NCBI RefSeq assembly: GCF_013299185.1
Contig: NZ_JAAFKG010000010.1
Location: 1 to 64,000, forward strand
Reading direction: 5' to 3'
DNA from: Microcoleus sp. bin48.metabat.b7b8b9.023
GTDB taxonomy: Bacteria > Cyanobacteriota > Cyanobacteriia > Cyanobacteriales > Microcoleaceae
DNA: 64,000 bases
A model generated the notes under the pieces. The model was not told the DNA's origin. It saw only the letters and a program-made list of their open reading frames with translations, and did no database searches. Position 1 is the first letter of the stretch. Each line of letters starts with the position of its first letter. Positions 54,089-63,632 of this stretch are shown piece by piece. Made by a program: the position numbers and the translations under genes.

Positions 54089-55395
54089 CCAAACAAGTCA
54101 TTATTTGCGTTGACGATGAAAAAACCATTCTGAAAAGTCTTAAAACAGAATTAAAAGAAGCTTTAGGCAATACTTATGAGATTGAAATTGCCGAAGGAGG
54201 TAAAGACGCCCTAGAGTTAATTGCTGAATTGCTCGAAGACGGCTATGAAATTCCTTTGATTATCTCCGATTACGTGATGCCTGACATGAAAGGCGATGAA
54301 TTGTTGCGGCTAGTTCACGAAATTTCCCCCAAAACTCTCAAGGTGATGCTGACGGGTCAGGCGACTATTGAAGCGGTAGGAAATGCCATCAAACAGGCAA
54401 AACTCTACCGCTACATCGGCAAACCTTGGCAAACTGAAGACTTAAGATTGACTGTGACAGAAGCCGTACACAGCTACAGTCAGGATAAAAAACTAGCAGA
54501 ACAAAATGCCGAACTTCGGAAAATAAATCAGAAGTTAGAAGTTGCTCTGTCACAGCAATTAAAATTAACAGAAGCGGCTAAACGCTTTGTGCCAAATGAA
54601 TTTGTATCCCTCCTAAGCCACGATAGCTTGAGCGAAGTTCGACTCGGCGACAGCGTGGAAAAGGAAATGTCAATATTGTTTTCCGATATTCGGGATTTTA
54701 CGGCTCTTTCTGAGAGCCTGACACCTCAAGAAAATTTCAATTTTATTAATTCCTATTTGAGTCGAATGGAGCCAAACATTATTAAAAATCACGGCTTTAT
54801 TGATAAATATATTGGCGATGCAATTATGGCTTTATTCGGTCAGAGTGCCAGCGATGCCGTGAATGCTGCAATTTCTATGTTGCACAGTCTCGCTGAATAC
54901 AATCAACATCGCATGAGTTGCAGTTACGCACCTATTAAAATTGGGATTGGCATCAATACGGGTTCATTGATGTTAGGAACAGTTGGGTCAACTAACAGGA
55001 TGGACAGTACGGTGATTGGCGACGCTGTAAATTTAGCCTCGCGGCTGGAAACTATGACGAAAAGTTACGGGGTGTCGATGTTGATCGCTCAAAATACTTT
55101 TTTGCAGTTGACCGATCCCACAAGTTACTCAATCCGAAATATCGGCTGTGTTCGAGTAAAAGGTAAATCGGATTTGATGACAATTTACGAAGTTTTTGAT
55201 GCCGATCCACCTGAATTGAAAGAGCGTAAGTTAGCAACTTTACCCGTATTTGTCGAAGCACTGTATAATTACGCTGCTGCTAAACATCAAGAAGCGGCAG
55301 AACTGTTTGCGGATTGTGTACGCAAGAATCCCCTAGATAGGGTGGCGCAAAATTATCTGCAACGCTGTCACGAAATGCACGCAATATTGCCCTAA
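54085..55395 (+). CDS. Receiver-class III adenylate cyclase (unit 1)
   Basis: The protein has 436 residues; its ATG overlaps the preceding stop. REC (about 1-130, ISDYVMPDMKGDEL), a coiled coil (about 132-160) and a cyclase domain (about 190-365). Metal-binding Asp residues are in FSDIRDFT and DKYIGDAIMALF; the Lys of DKYIGD and Thr of DSTVIGD form the adenine-selecting pair, and Asn/Arg in VNLASRLE are the transition-state residues. It should make cAMP under control of the receiver. The C-terminal helices (about 385-436) resemble a TPR. A truncated homologue lies at 63629. Confidence 0.92.
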   Translation: MTKQVIICVDDEKTILKSLKTELKEALGNTYEIEIAEGGKDALELIAELLEDGYEIPLIISDYVMPDMKGDELLRLVHEISPKTLKVMLTGQATIEAVGNAIKQAKLYRYIGKPWQTEDLRLTVTEAVHSYSQDKKLAEQNAELRKINQKLEVALSQQLKLTEAAKRFVPNEFVSLLSHDSLSEVRLGDSVEKEMSILFSDIRDFTALSESLTPQENFNFINSYLSRMEPNIIKNHGFIDKYIGDAIMALFGQSASDAVNAAISMLHSLAEYNQHRMSCSYAPIKIGIGINTGSLMLGTVGSTNRMDSTVIGDAVNLASRLETMTKSYGVSMLIAQNTFLQLTDPTSYSIRNIGCVRVKGKSDLMTIYEVFDADPPELKERKLATLPVFVEALYNYAAAKHQEAAELFADCVRKNPLDRVAQNYLQRCHEMHAILP

Positions 55396-55856
55396 AGTAA
55401 TTCTGACTTTATTTAATATAATAAATTGAATACATTCCGGTCAGTACCAACTATAAATGAACCGGAAACAGGAAAGAAAGCTTTGGGTTTGAGTCCATAA
55501 TCTTATCTCAAAAACCCGGTTTTTTTACTCTCAGAGTGAGAAACCAGGTTCCTTTCAAAAATCCTGGGTTGAGCAACAAAAAATACAGTAATACAGCGGG
55601 TTGATGAGCGTCTAGTGCCTAGCAGCGTTCTCTCTTCAGAGAACAGTCTCATACGATTTTCCATTTTCCGATTTGAGATTTGAGATTCGTAATGACTGGC
55701 ATGAGGGTTGGGATCCTGCATAGAGTTGCATTCTTTTTTTGAACTGATATCAGTTGAGTGAAAGTCGCGACTATCTTGGCAAATCAGTTGAACTGCGGTA
55801 AAATAGTGATTTTAATTGACAGCTCTAAAAAATAACACAAGAGAGTTTAAGCGATC
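55396..55856. other. Intergenic region with short repeats
   Basis: It contains an ATTTGAGATTTGAGATTCGT segment near 55670, also found at 14726 and 57318, and CCCGGTTT/AAACCAGGT inverted sequence near 55513-55553. No gene is seen. Confidence 0.5.
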
Positions 55857-57302
55857 GTGAGCAGCCAGCAAATAGTCCCACCAACGGCGAATATTCTTGT
55901 AGTTGACGACACTCCAGCTAATTTGCGCCTTCTCGCTGGGATTTTGACAGAACAAGGGTACAATGTTAGACCCGCACGGGATGGAAACCAAGCTATATCA
56001 ATTGCCCAAACCATTGCTTTGGATTTGATTTTGCTGGATATTAATATGCCGGTGATGGACGGCTATCAAGTATGCGAAAAGCTCAAAGCGGACGATCGCA
56101 CTCGCGGCATACCCGTGATCTTCATCAGTGCCTTGAGCGATGTACTGGATAAAATCAAAGCTTTTGGCGTCGGCGGAGTAGACTACATTACCAAACCTTT
56201 TCAAGTAGAAGAAGTTTTGGCTCGTGTCGCAACTCACTTGAGTTTACAAAATCTGCAAAACAATTTGCAATCTAAAAATGATGAGCTAGCGGAAACTAAT
56301 GAGAGATTGAATGCTACTTTGCTAGAATTAAAGTCTACTCAAAACGAACTAATTAATTCAGAAAAAATGGCTGCGTTGGGACAATTAATCGCAGGAATTG
56401 CTCACGAAATCAATACTCCATTGGGAGCAATTCGCTCTTCGGCGGGGAACATTTTTAAGTTTTTAGAGCAATCTCTACAGCAGTTGCCTGCACTATTTCA
56501 GTCTTTATCTATAGAAGAAGCGGAAATTTTTTTAGCATTAATCAATAGGTCGCTCCAAGAAAAACCCAGTTTCTCTGCCAAAGAAGACCGCAAAGTGAAA
56601 AGGCTTTTTATCAGTCAATTTAACTCCGAACAAGTTGCAAAACCCGAGGATTTGGCTGATACGATTGTGGACATGAGAATTTATGACAAAATAGAGCCTT
56701 TTTTGCCACTGTTCAAAAGATCTGATAGTTTGTATATCTTAGATAGTGCTTATAAAATATCCGGTATGCAAAGAGGTATGCAAACCATAGCAATAGCAGC
56801 AGATAGAGCGGCAAAAATAATATTTGCTCTCAAAGAATACACAGGAGGTCAACCGTCGAGCGATAAGAGTTTAGCCAAGATAGCTGATGGTATCGAAACG
56901 GTGTTGACTCTGTATCACAATCAAATCAAAAATCGAGTGAATATAGTGCTGAACCTTCCAGAACTACCCCCTGTACTTTGCTATCCTGACGAACTCAATC
57001 AGGTGTGGACAAATATCGTCCACAATGCTTTACAAGCTATGGACTATCAAGGTACTTTAACTATTGACGCGATTGAGGCAGGTGAGCAGATAAAGATTAC
57101 TATTGCCGATACAGGCAAAGGTATACCGTTGGATATTCAAGAGAAAATATTTGAGCCTTTTTTTACAACAAAATCCTTAGGGGAAGGTAGTGGTTTAGGG
57201 TTGCATATTGTTAAACAAATAATTGACAAACATCAAGGTAAAATAGAAGTAAAATCACTTCCCAGACAAACCACGTTTACAGTTTATTTACCGAGGAATT
57301 AG
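55857..57302 (+). CDS. Cytoplasmic hybrid kinase REC-HisKA-HATPase (unit 2)
   Basis: The protein has 481 residues from a GTG start. REC (about 10-130, acceptor in LILLDINMP, Lys in ITKPFQ), coiled coil (about 130-165), H-box IAHEINTPLGAIR (His183), a helical insert with FQSLSIEEAEIF and IAIAADRAAKIIFALKEY, and HATPase (N-box at residue 390, ADTGKGIP, GEGSGLGLHI). The kinase core has the same 206-residue H- to N-box spacing as the two membrane kinases of units 1 and 3, so they share ancestry. It lacks membrane segments. The receiver at 57531 is its likely partner. Confidence 0.9.
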   Translation: MSSQQIVPPTANILVVDDTPANLRLLAGILTEQGYNVRPARDGNQAISIAQTIALDLILLDINMPVMDGYQVCEKLKADDRTRGIPVIFISALSDVLDKIKAFGVGGVDYITKPFQVEEVLARVATHLSLQNLQNNLQSKNDELAETNERLNATLLELKSTQNELINSEKMAALGQLIAGIAHEINTPLGAIRSSAGNIFKFLEQSLQQLPALFQSLSIEEAEIFLALINRSLQEKPSFSAKEDRKVKRLFISQFNSEQVAKPEDLADTIVDMRIYDKIEPFLPLFKRSDSLYILDSAYKISGMQRGMQTIAIAADRAAKIIFALKEYTGGQPSSDKSLAKIADGIETVLTLYHNQIKNRVNIVLNLPELPPVLCYPDELNQVWTNIVHNALQAMDYQGTLTIDAIEAGEQIKITIADTGKGIPLDIQEKIFEPFFTTKSLGEGSGLGLHIVKQIIDKHQGKIEVKSLPRQTTFTVYLPRN

Positions 57303-57530
57303 TAGCACAAAACTGAAGTCATACCATTTGAGATTTGAGATTTGAGATTTGAGATTGGGAATGACTGATGACTATCAGGGTTTGAATCGCGGGCTTACAT
57401 TTGCATTCTTTCTTGAAACTGGTATTACGGATCGACGGGTAGCTGTTTCTGCTTTCTTTTTCTCCCAATTCCCAATTTCCAATTTCCAATCTCCAATTCC
57501 CAAGTCACAATTTCTAGTGTAAAGAGTAAA

Positions 57531-57926
57531 ATGCCTAAACCAGTAATTTTATGTGTTGATGATGAAATCGCTGTATTGGAGAGTCTCAAAGTGCAACTCA
57601 AGTCAGCTTTTGGTACTGAATATTCTTATGAACTGGCCGAAAATGCGATGGATGCTCTAGAAATGCTAGAGGAGTTTACTGAAGAGGAGTCTCAAGTTCT
57701 GGTGATTGTATCAGATTGGTTAATGCCCGGGATGAAGGGGGACGATCTGCTGATTTACATCCACCAAAAATTCCCGAAAATCGTGAAAGTTATGCTAACA
57801 GGTCAAGCTGATGAAGCTGCTATTGCCAGGGTAAAAAAGGAAGCAAACCTTCATTCGTGCTTGTATAAACCTTGGTTGGAATCGGAATTAATTGAGATCA
57901 TTAAATCCGGCCTGAAAAAAACTTGA
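57531..57926 (+). CDS. Single receiver protein (unit 2)
   Basis: The protein has 131 residues, closely related to the receivers at 53696 and 63240 (CVDDEIAVLESLK, VSDWLMPGMKGDDL, VMLTGQADEAAIA, LYKPW). All phosphorylation residues are intact. It has no downstream cyclase, unlike units 1 and 3; a composite repeat follows immediately. The 228-bp gap before it carries the ATTTGAG repeat and short AATTCCC runs. Confidence 0.92.
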   Translation: MPKPVILCVDDEIAVLESLKVQLKSAFGTEYSYELAENAMDALEMLEEFTEEESQVLVIVSDWLMPGMKGDDLLIYIHQKFPKIVKVMLTGQADEAAIARVKKEANLHSCLYKPWLESELIEIIKSGLKKT

Positions 57927-57935
57927 ACCCACAAT

Positions 57936-58065
57936 TCAGTTGACAGTTGACAGTTGACAATTGACAACGAAATCTACCTAGAAGGAAGAGGATTGGAGTA
58001 ATGAATCGTCTGATTTTAATTTATTCTTAAAAGGGAGAGGCTTTCAACCAATTATTTCTGGTAAT
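57936..58065 (-). repeat. Composite hairpin/heptamer element, copy 6
   Basis: On the minus strand: ATTACCAGAAATAATTGG, TTGAAAGCCTCTCCCTTTT, ATTAAAATCAGACGATTC and TCCAATCCTCTTCC, then three or four GTCAACT/GTCAATT heptamers. Confidence 0.75.
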
Positions 58066-58182
58066 TATAGGAGGTTATGGCAAGCAAACTACGATCGCAA
58101 GTCTGAATTAATATTCCGGGGAAGTATTACTACTTTGCGATCGCACGTCACATCCAAGTCTGGGTCAAACATTTAGATGAGG

Positions 58183-58406
58183 AAGGACTAAAGTCCTCAC
58201 TACGAACCTTTTTAGAAGGACTAAAGTCCTCACTACGAACCTTTTTAGAAGGACTAAAGTCCTCACTACGAACCTTTTTAGAAGGACTAAAGTCCTCACT
58301 ACGAACCTTTTTAGAAGGACTAAAGTCCTCACTACGAACCTTTTTAGAAGTACTAAAGTCCTCACTACGAACCTTTTTAGAAGTACTAAAGTCCTCACTA
58401 CGAATC
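58183..58406. repeat. 33-bp tandem repeat, seven copies
   Basis: AAGGACTAAAGTCCTCACTA starts at 58183, 58216, 58249, 58282, 58315, 58348 and 58381; the last two read AAGTACTAAAG. Each unit is half of the AGGACT hairpin plus CGAACCTTTTTAG. The open frame through it encodes only an 11-residue repeat. It abuts the 3' end of the phosphopantetheinyl transferase. Confidence 0.93.
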
Positions 58407-58411
58407 ATAGC

Positions 58412-59167
58412 TCAAAACTTCGCTGTCCATTGCCAACAATGAAGTTTCGAGCAATCTCCTGCAACCGCAACAGCCCCCACGATATCTGAACAGGGCATTA
58501 ATTCAATTAAAGACCATTTCGATGATTCTTCGGGGTTTTGTTCAACATTTAATAGTGCTGCGGGTTCTCCTGGTGCGAGGGTCACATCAAACTGATTCAG
58601 GGGAATAGATAGTCCTTTGCCGACTGCTTTGATGTAGGCTTCTTTCCGAGTCCAGCAGGTGAAAAAAGCAGGGTTTTGGAGATGTTCGGAGAGAGAACGC
58701 AGCACGGTGTTTTCTAATGGTGAGAAAAACTTTTCAGCAATCTCTAGACATGGAAAGTTGGGATTTATGCGTTCAATATCGACGCCAATATCTCGATTTT
58801 TGGTAATGGCAATTAGCCCAAGTTCGTGAGAGTGAGACAAATTGAAACGCAGGGTATCTCCACTTTGGGCGACGATGAGAGAGGGTTTGCCGTAGGGGTT
58901 GTATTCAAAGCTTAAATGGCTGGGATTTATGTGCAGGTAGCGACTCAGAATTTCTCTCAGCGCACCGCGAGTCACAATAAATTGCGATCGATCTTTTGGA
59001 AAGTGAAAACGCTCTGCTTTTGTCTGTTCGTCGGTAGAGAGAGTCTCTGCTAAAGTCCGCACGCAAGATGCCGCTTGAGCCAGAGAGACGCGCCAAACAT
59101 GAATTTCGTTGATGTCTAATGTCAGGTTTTCTGGTGGGGAATTCCACGAAGGAACAACAGCAGTCAT
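58412..59167 (-). CDS. 4'-phosphopantetheinyl transferase (Sfp/HetI type)
   Basis: The protein has 251 residues from an ATG at 59167; the frame is open for 86 more codons upstream but these do not resemble the family. It moves phosphopantetheine from CoA onto carrier proteins of fatty-acid, polyketide or nonribosomal peptide synthesis. Segments: RFHFPKDRSQFIVTRGALR (about 54-72), NPYGKPSL, LRFNLSHSHELGLIAI, magnesium-binding GVDIERI (about 132) and WTRKEAYIKAVGKGLS (about 176). No PKS or NRPS genes are in the window. It stands alone between the kinase units and a 33-bp array. Confidence 0.9.
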   Translation of the reverse strand: MTAVVPSWNSPPENLTLDINEIHVWRVSLAQAASCVRTLAETLSTDEQTKAERFHFPKDRSQFIVTRGALREILSRYLHINPSHLSFEYNPYGKPSLIVAQSGDTLRFNLSHSHELGLIAITKNRDIGVDIERINPNFPCLEIAEKFFSPLENTVLRSLSEHLQNPAFFTCWTRKEAYIKAVGKGLSIPLNQFDVTLAPGEPAALLNVEQNPEESSKWSLIELMPCSDIVGAVAVAGDCSKLHCWQWTAKF

Positions 59168-60329
59168 GTATTTGCGCTTTTTTTGGGCTTGGTGGGTCAA
59201 AATATCGTCTCTGGCGATGAGACTATCGATCGAACTATGGGGGCTTTGGGCGGTGGGAGTTGTTTGCTTGAGGGATGTGTTTCTCGACGTGAAATCGCCA
59301 ATTACAAAGGATTGTAGCATGAGAGGTGCTAATTTTTTGCTTGAGTCTGGCGATCGCACTTGCACGATCGCACGAGTCTCGATATTATTTTGTATTAGGT
59401 AGATTTCACCCCAGAGCGATCGCACTTTTTTGTTGTCAGCGACCTGAAGAAGGAAAATTTAAGCCAATTGGCTTAAACAATTAAGACAAATTGCTAATGT
59501 ATGTGTTCCGAAAGACGAATATCTTTATTTCAGCTATCAGGTAAAAAATCCGGAATATTTAGTGTTTGTTTTGCACTCAAAATCCGGATATCCGCTCCCA
59601 AGTTCCCTTTTACATAATTACGTTTTTCTGGTTTTTATAGCAAAAATTGCAGCTTTAGGGGGGGGGAAGGATATATTTATTTTTCCTGCGAGCCATCGGG
59701 GGCAAAGCTGCCGATAGGCTCGTATTTACAATTTAATAACTTAGGACTCAGCCTAAAAAGTGATTTTACACGCTACTGATAGCCGCAAGTAAGGTGATGC
59801 ACGGCACACCCTACATCTAGAAGTTCTGCGTCTAGGACTGGAACTGCAACAAATTCCCAAATAATCCGGATATTCACTCTATTTGGTTGTAAAATTAATT
59901 ACAGTTGTTTTCCTTTGATTCGTTTTGTCAAATAAACTGCGATCGTGATAGCAAATCTAAAGGATGTCTGCTTTTTTCTGTATGCGCGATCGCCAGGATA
60001 ACTGCCTGCGTATTTACAGCATCATTTTTTTGACAGCACTGAGGAAAAAGGAAATACTGTCTGGCGATGCTTGCGAGTAGGCATCCAAATTTTTAAGGTG
60101 GATGTCGGCCACCTACAGTAGTACCTGTAACTAAAGTCAATCAAGAAGTATTAGATGGGGCGATCGCTGTTGCCGGACGATTTGCTTGCTATAATACAGC
60201 AAAAATCGCTTGCGTGCACTACAGCAAGGCCAAATTCACAATCAGGGTGCTGGGATAACAAATCATAACTTGTTGGGTGCAACTAATTAAATCCAGAAAG
60301 TGTTTTCTAAGCAACAAGTTTTTCCAAGC
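59168..60329. other. Long intergenic region before unit 3
   Basis: These 1162 bases include the possible upstream extension of the transferase to 59425, a hairpin at 59689-59722 (CGAGCC.ATCGG / CCGAT.GGCTCG) after a G-run, and a leader at 60045-60125 that resembles the one before unit 1. I see no convincing gene. Confidence 0.55.
59689..59722. repeat. Strong hairpin
   Basis: CGAGCC-ATCGG and CCGAT-A-GGCTCG make an 11-bp stem with one bulge around GGGCAAAGCTG. A run of nine or ten G lies 25 bases before it. The function is unknown. Confidence 0.6.
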
Positions 60330-63107
60330 ATGACTACTCCTTCAAACATCAAATTTTTACAACCAACCAAATCTGCTGGCAGATTAGTGGTAAAAGCAGT
60401 TCGCTCCCTCCCTTTGCGAACAGTTCTGGTAGTTCCATTCGTGGTGCAAATATTCGCAGCAGTCGGAGTTGTGGGGTATTTGTCATTTCGCAACGGACAG
60501 CAAGCTGTTAACGAAGTTGCTACCAAATTACAGGAAGAAATTAGCGATCGCATCTCCGAAAGAATCCAAGCATACATGGCATTTCCCCACCAACTAAATC
60601 AATTCAAAGCCAATGCTTTTGAACTGGGGGATCTCAACTTGCAAAACATTCCGCAAATACAGCGCCACTTCTGGAAGCAACTGCAAACTTTTGACACAGT
60701 AAGCGTTACATATATTGCCACTCCAGGCGGAGATTTTATTGCCGCGAGGCGCACTAATGAAGGAAATTTTTTATTGCAAGAACGCACCGAACTTACAGAC
60801 GGCAACATGAATTATTATGCTGCTAACAACCGCGGCGAACCAACGAACTTAGTTAAAGTAAAACCTAAATTTGACCCGCGAGTTCGTCCCTGGTACACAG
60901 CAGCAACCGAAGCACAAACGGCAACTTGGAGCAAAATTTACGCCGACTTTACCAGCAAAGGATTGGGAATTACAGCGGCGCAACCGTTATACGACGAATC
61001 GGGGCAGTTGCAGGCAATTTTAGGCACTGACTTACTATTTTCGCGAGTTAACGAGTTCCTCCAAAAGTTAAAAATTGGCAAATCTGGGCAAACGTTTATT
61101 ATCGAGCGATCGGGTGAATTAATTACGACATCAACGCAAGATCCAGTATATTTAATCAAGGGTGAAGAGACAGAAAGAATTCAGGCAACTGCCAGCCAAA
61201 ACGCCACCATCAGCCTCACTACTAAATACCTGCAAGAACACTTTGGCAACCTCAACAACATTCAGCAAGCCCAACAGCTTAGGTTAAAGATTAAAGACCA
61301 GCTACAATTCATGCAAGTTACGCCCCTAAAAGATGACAAAGGTTTGAACTGGCTGATTGTAGTAATTATTCCCGAATCAGATTTCTTGGAACAAATTAAT
61401 GCCAACAACAAAACTACTGTTCTGCTGTGTATTGCAGCTTTGGCAGCAGCTATAATTGTCGGTATACTAACAGCTAGATGGGTGACAAAACCAATTTTAT
61501 ACTTGAATGAAGCAGCAAAAAATATTACCAAAGGTCAGTGGGGCAAAACTGTAGAAATAAACCGGAATGATGAAGTTGGCGAACTTGCTAACTCATTTCA
61601 AACTATGGCACAACAACTGCAATTTTCTTTTGAGGAAATGCAAAGTTTGAATGCTGAATTATCCGAGAGTAAAAGCCGACTCAACCAAATTTTAGAAGCC
61701 GTGCCGGTGGGGATATTTGTAGCAGAACCCAGCGGTAAACCTTATTACGTTAATTCTCGAGCTCAATCTTTGCTTGGTAAAGACATGGTTGACGATATGA
61801 AATCTGCTGAAATTGGAGAGGTATATCAAATTTATCTCGCCGATAGCGGGGAAATATATCCTCAAGAAAAAGACCCGATAGTGTGTGCTTTTCGAGGGGC
61901 AAGTGTCAATGCTGACGATATAGAAATTCACCAGGAAAACAGGACTATTCCGCTGGAAGTTTGGGGAACGCCAATTTATGATGACAAAGGAAAGGTGAAT
62001 TATGCAATCGCAGCTTTTACCGACATTACCCAACGCAAAGAATCCGAAAAATTAGTAGCCGAATACAACCGCACTCTGGAAGTTCAAGTTACCGAAAGAA
62101 CCCAAGAACTTAGAACAGCATTAGAAGACCTACAAACCACCCAACAAGAGTTAGTTCATTCAGAAAAAATGGCTGCTTTAGGACAATTAGTAGCGGGAGT
62201 TGCCCACGAACTAAATACTCCGCTGGGTGCGATCCGTTCGAGTGCCGGAAATATGAGCAAATTCTTGGGACAAACCCTCTCCAACTTGCCCGAACTTTTT
62301 CAATCGTTTTCTCCCGAAGAAGCCGATAACTTCTTCATGTTATTAAATCAATCGCTGCAAAAAGATATAACTTTGACAGCCAAAGAAGAAAGGAAATTAA
62401 AGCGAACTTTGGTCGGTCAACTAGAAGATGAAAATATTGACGAAGCCGATGATATCGCGGACACCTTAGTAGATATGGGGATTTATGAAGCGGATGACTT
62501 TATGTCTTTGTTGCAAAAACCCGATCGCGAGCTAATCTTAGACATGGCTTACAAACTCACCGAAATCCAGCGAGGTACCCAAACAATTAATACCGCAACG
62601 GATCGAGCATCAAAAGTCGTCTTTGCTCTAAAAAATTATGCGAGGCATGACTCTTCAGAAGTGATGATTCAATCGGATTTAGTTGAAGGCATAGAAACCG
62701 TACTTACCCTTTATCAAAACAACTTGAAACACGGGGTAGAAGTATTGCGAAACTTCCAAGAAATTGAACCTGTACTCTGCTACCCCGATCAACTAAATCA
62801 GGTGTGGACAAATCTCATCCACAATGCCCTGCAAGCGATGGATAATAAAGGTACATTAACTCTGGATGTTTTTCAAGAAAGCAATCGTGTCAAAGTGGCT
62901 GTCACGGATAGCGGTAAGGGAATTCCTGAAGAAGTTATCTCGAAAATATTCCAGCCTTTCTTCACAACTAAGCCACCGGGAGAAGGCACAGGTTTAGGGC
63001 TTGATATTGTCAGAAAAATCATTGAAAAACATCGCGGTACAATCGAAGTTGCATCGGTTCCTGGCAAAACGACTTTTACCGTTTCTATACCCGTCAATCC
63101 CGGATAA
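60330..63107 (+). CDS. Membrane sensor histidine kinase, Cache-HAMP-PAS type (unit 3)
   Basis: The protein has 925 residues from the ATG at 60330 (a GTG at 60300 is in frame). It is a paralogue of the unit 1 kinase: TM1 (about 31-53), Cache domain with DPRVRPWYTAA, TM2, HAMP, PAS, coiled coil, H-box VAHELNTPLGAIR (His626) and HATPase (N-box at residue 832). From HAMP onward the two are very similar, while the sensory domains differ strongly. Shared output with different input is the implied design. The receiver downstream is 132 bases away. Confidence 0.92.
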   Translation: MTTPSNIKFLQPTKSAGRLVVKAVRSLPLRTVLVVPFVVQIFAAVGVVGYLSFRNGQQAVNEVATKLQEEISDRISERIQAYMAFPHQLNQFKANAFELGDLNLQNIPQIQRHFWKQLQTFDTVSVTYIATPGGDFIAARRTNEGNFLLQERTELTDGNMNYYAANNRGEPTNLVKVKPKFDPRVRPWYTAATEAQTATWSKIYADFTSKGLGITAAQPLYDESGQLQAILGTDLLFSRVNEFLQKLKIGKSGQTFIIERSGELITTSTQDPVYLIKGEETERIQATASQNATISLTTKYLQEHFGNLNNIQQAQQLRLKIKDQLQFMQVTPLKDDKGLNWLIVVIIPESDFLEQINANNKTTVLLCIAALAAAIIVGILTARWVTKPILYLNEAAKNITKGQWGKTVEINRNDEVGELANSFQTMAQQLQFSFEEMQSLNAELSESKSRLNQILEAVPVGIFVAEPSGKPYYVNSRAQSLLGKDMVDDMKSAEIGEVYQIYLADSGEIYPQEKDPIVCAFRGASVNADDIEIHQENRTIPLEVWGTPIYDDKGKVNYAIAAFTDITQRKESEKLVAEYNRTLEVQVTERTQELRTALEDLQTTQQELVHSEKMAALGQLVAGVAHELNTPLGAIRSSAGNMSKFLGQTLSNLPELFQSFSPEEADNFFMLLNQSLQKDITLTAKEERKLKRTLVGQLEDENIDEADDIADTLVDMGIYEADDFMSLLQKPDRELILDMAYKLTEIQRGTQTINTATDRASKVVFALKNYARHDSSEVMIQSDLVEGIETVLTLYQNNLKHGVEVLRNFQEIEPVLCYPDQLNQVWTNLIHNALQAMDNKGTLTLDVFQESNRVKVAVTDSGKGIPEEVISKIFQPFFTTKPPGEGTGLGLDIVRKIIEKHRGTIEVASVPGKTTFTVSIPVNPG

Positions 63108-63239
63108 CCTCTTCGAGGGTAGGCATTGCTCTTATCGCTTCTGCAACTTGCGTTATGCGTTTTTTTGGGGACAGTGCCTGCCCAACAAACTAGAGGATAC
63201 ACTCAATGGCAAACAAAGAACGGCTGAGAATAAAAAAGT

Positions 63240-63632
63240 ATGTCTAAACCTGTTATCCTGTGCGTTGACGACGAAAAAGTAGTTTTGAAAAGTCTCAAAA
63301 CTCAACTCAAATCAGCCTTTGGCAATACCTACGTTTATGAATTAGCGGAAAATCCCGCCGATGCTTTAGAATTGATAGATGAATTTAATGACGATGATAC
63401 AGCGATTATCTTGATTGTTTCTGATTGGTTGATGCCGGGAATGAAAGGAGATGAATTCCTAATTCGCGTCCATCAAAAGTTTCCGAAGATAGTTAAAGTG
63501 ATGCTGACAGGTCAAGCAGATGAAGATGCTGTTCAAAGAGCATTTGACGAAGCTGATTTGCACCGTTGTTTGCACAAACCTTGGTCGGAAGAAGAGTTAA
63601 TTGAAACCATTAAAACGGCTTTATCGCTATGA
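63240..63632 (+). CDS. Single receiver protein (unit 3)
   Basis: The protein has 130 residues and is the closest relative of the receiver at 53696, with about 17 differences. All phosphorylation residues are present (CVDDEK, VSDWLMPGMKGDEF, MLTGQAD, LHKPW). Its stop overlaps the ATG of the next gene by four bases, as in unit 1. It most likely takes phosphate from the unit 3 kinase. Cross-talk with unit 1 is plausible because the surfaces are so alike. Confidence 0.93.
   Translation: MSKPVILCVDDEKVVLKSLKTQLKSAFGNTYVYELAENPADALELIDEFNDDDTAIILIVSDWLMPGMKGDEFLIRVHQKFPKIVKVMLTGQADEDAVQRAFDEADLHRCLHKPWSEEELIETIKTALSL

Noticed and set aside
57936-58065. TnpB guide-RNA right end
   Set aside because: The composite element has hairpin features that could suit this, but no tnpB gene or remnant lies beside any of the six copies.
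58148-58408. 86-residue frame on the minus strand with 11-residue repeats
   Set aside because: It is a by-product of a 33-bp tandem repeat and has no start context or domain.
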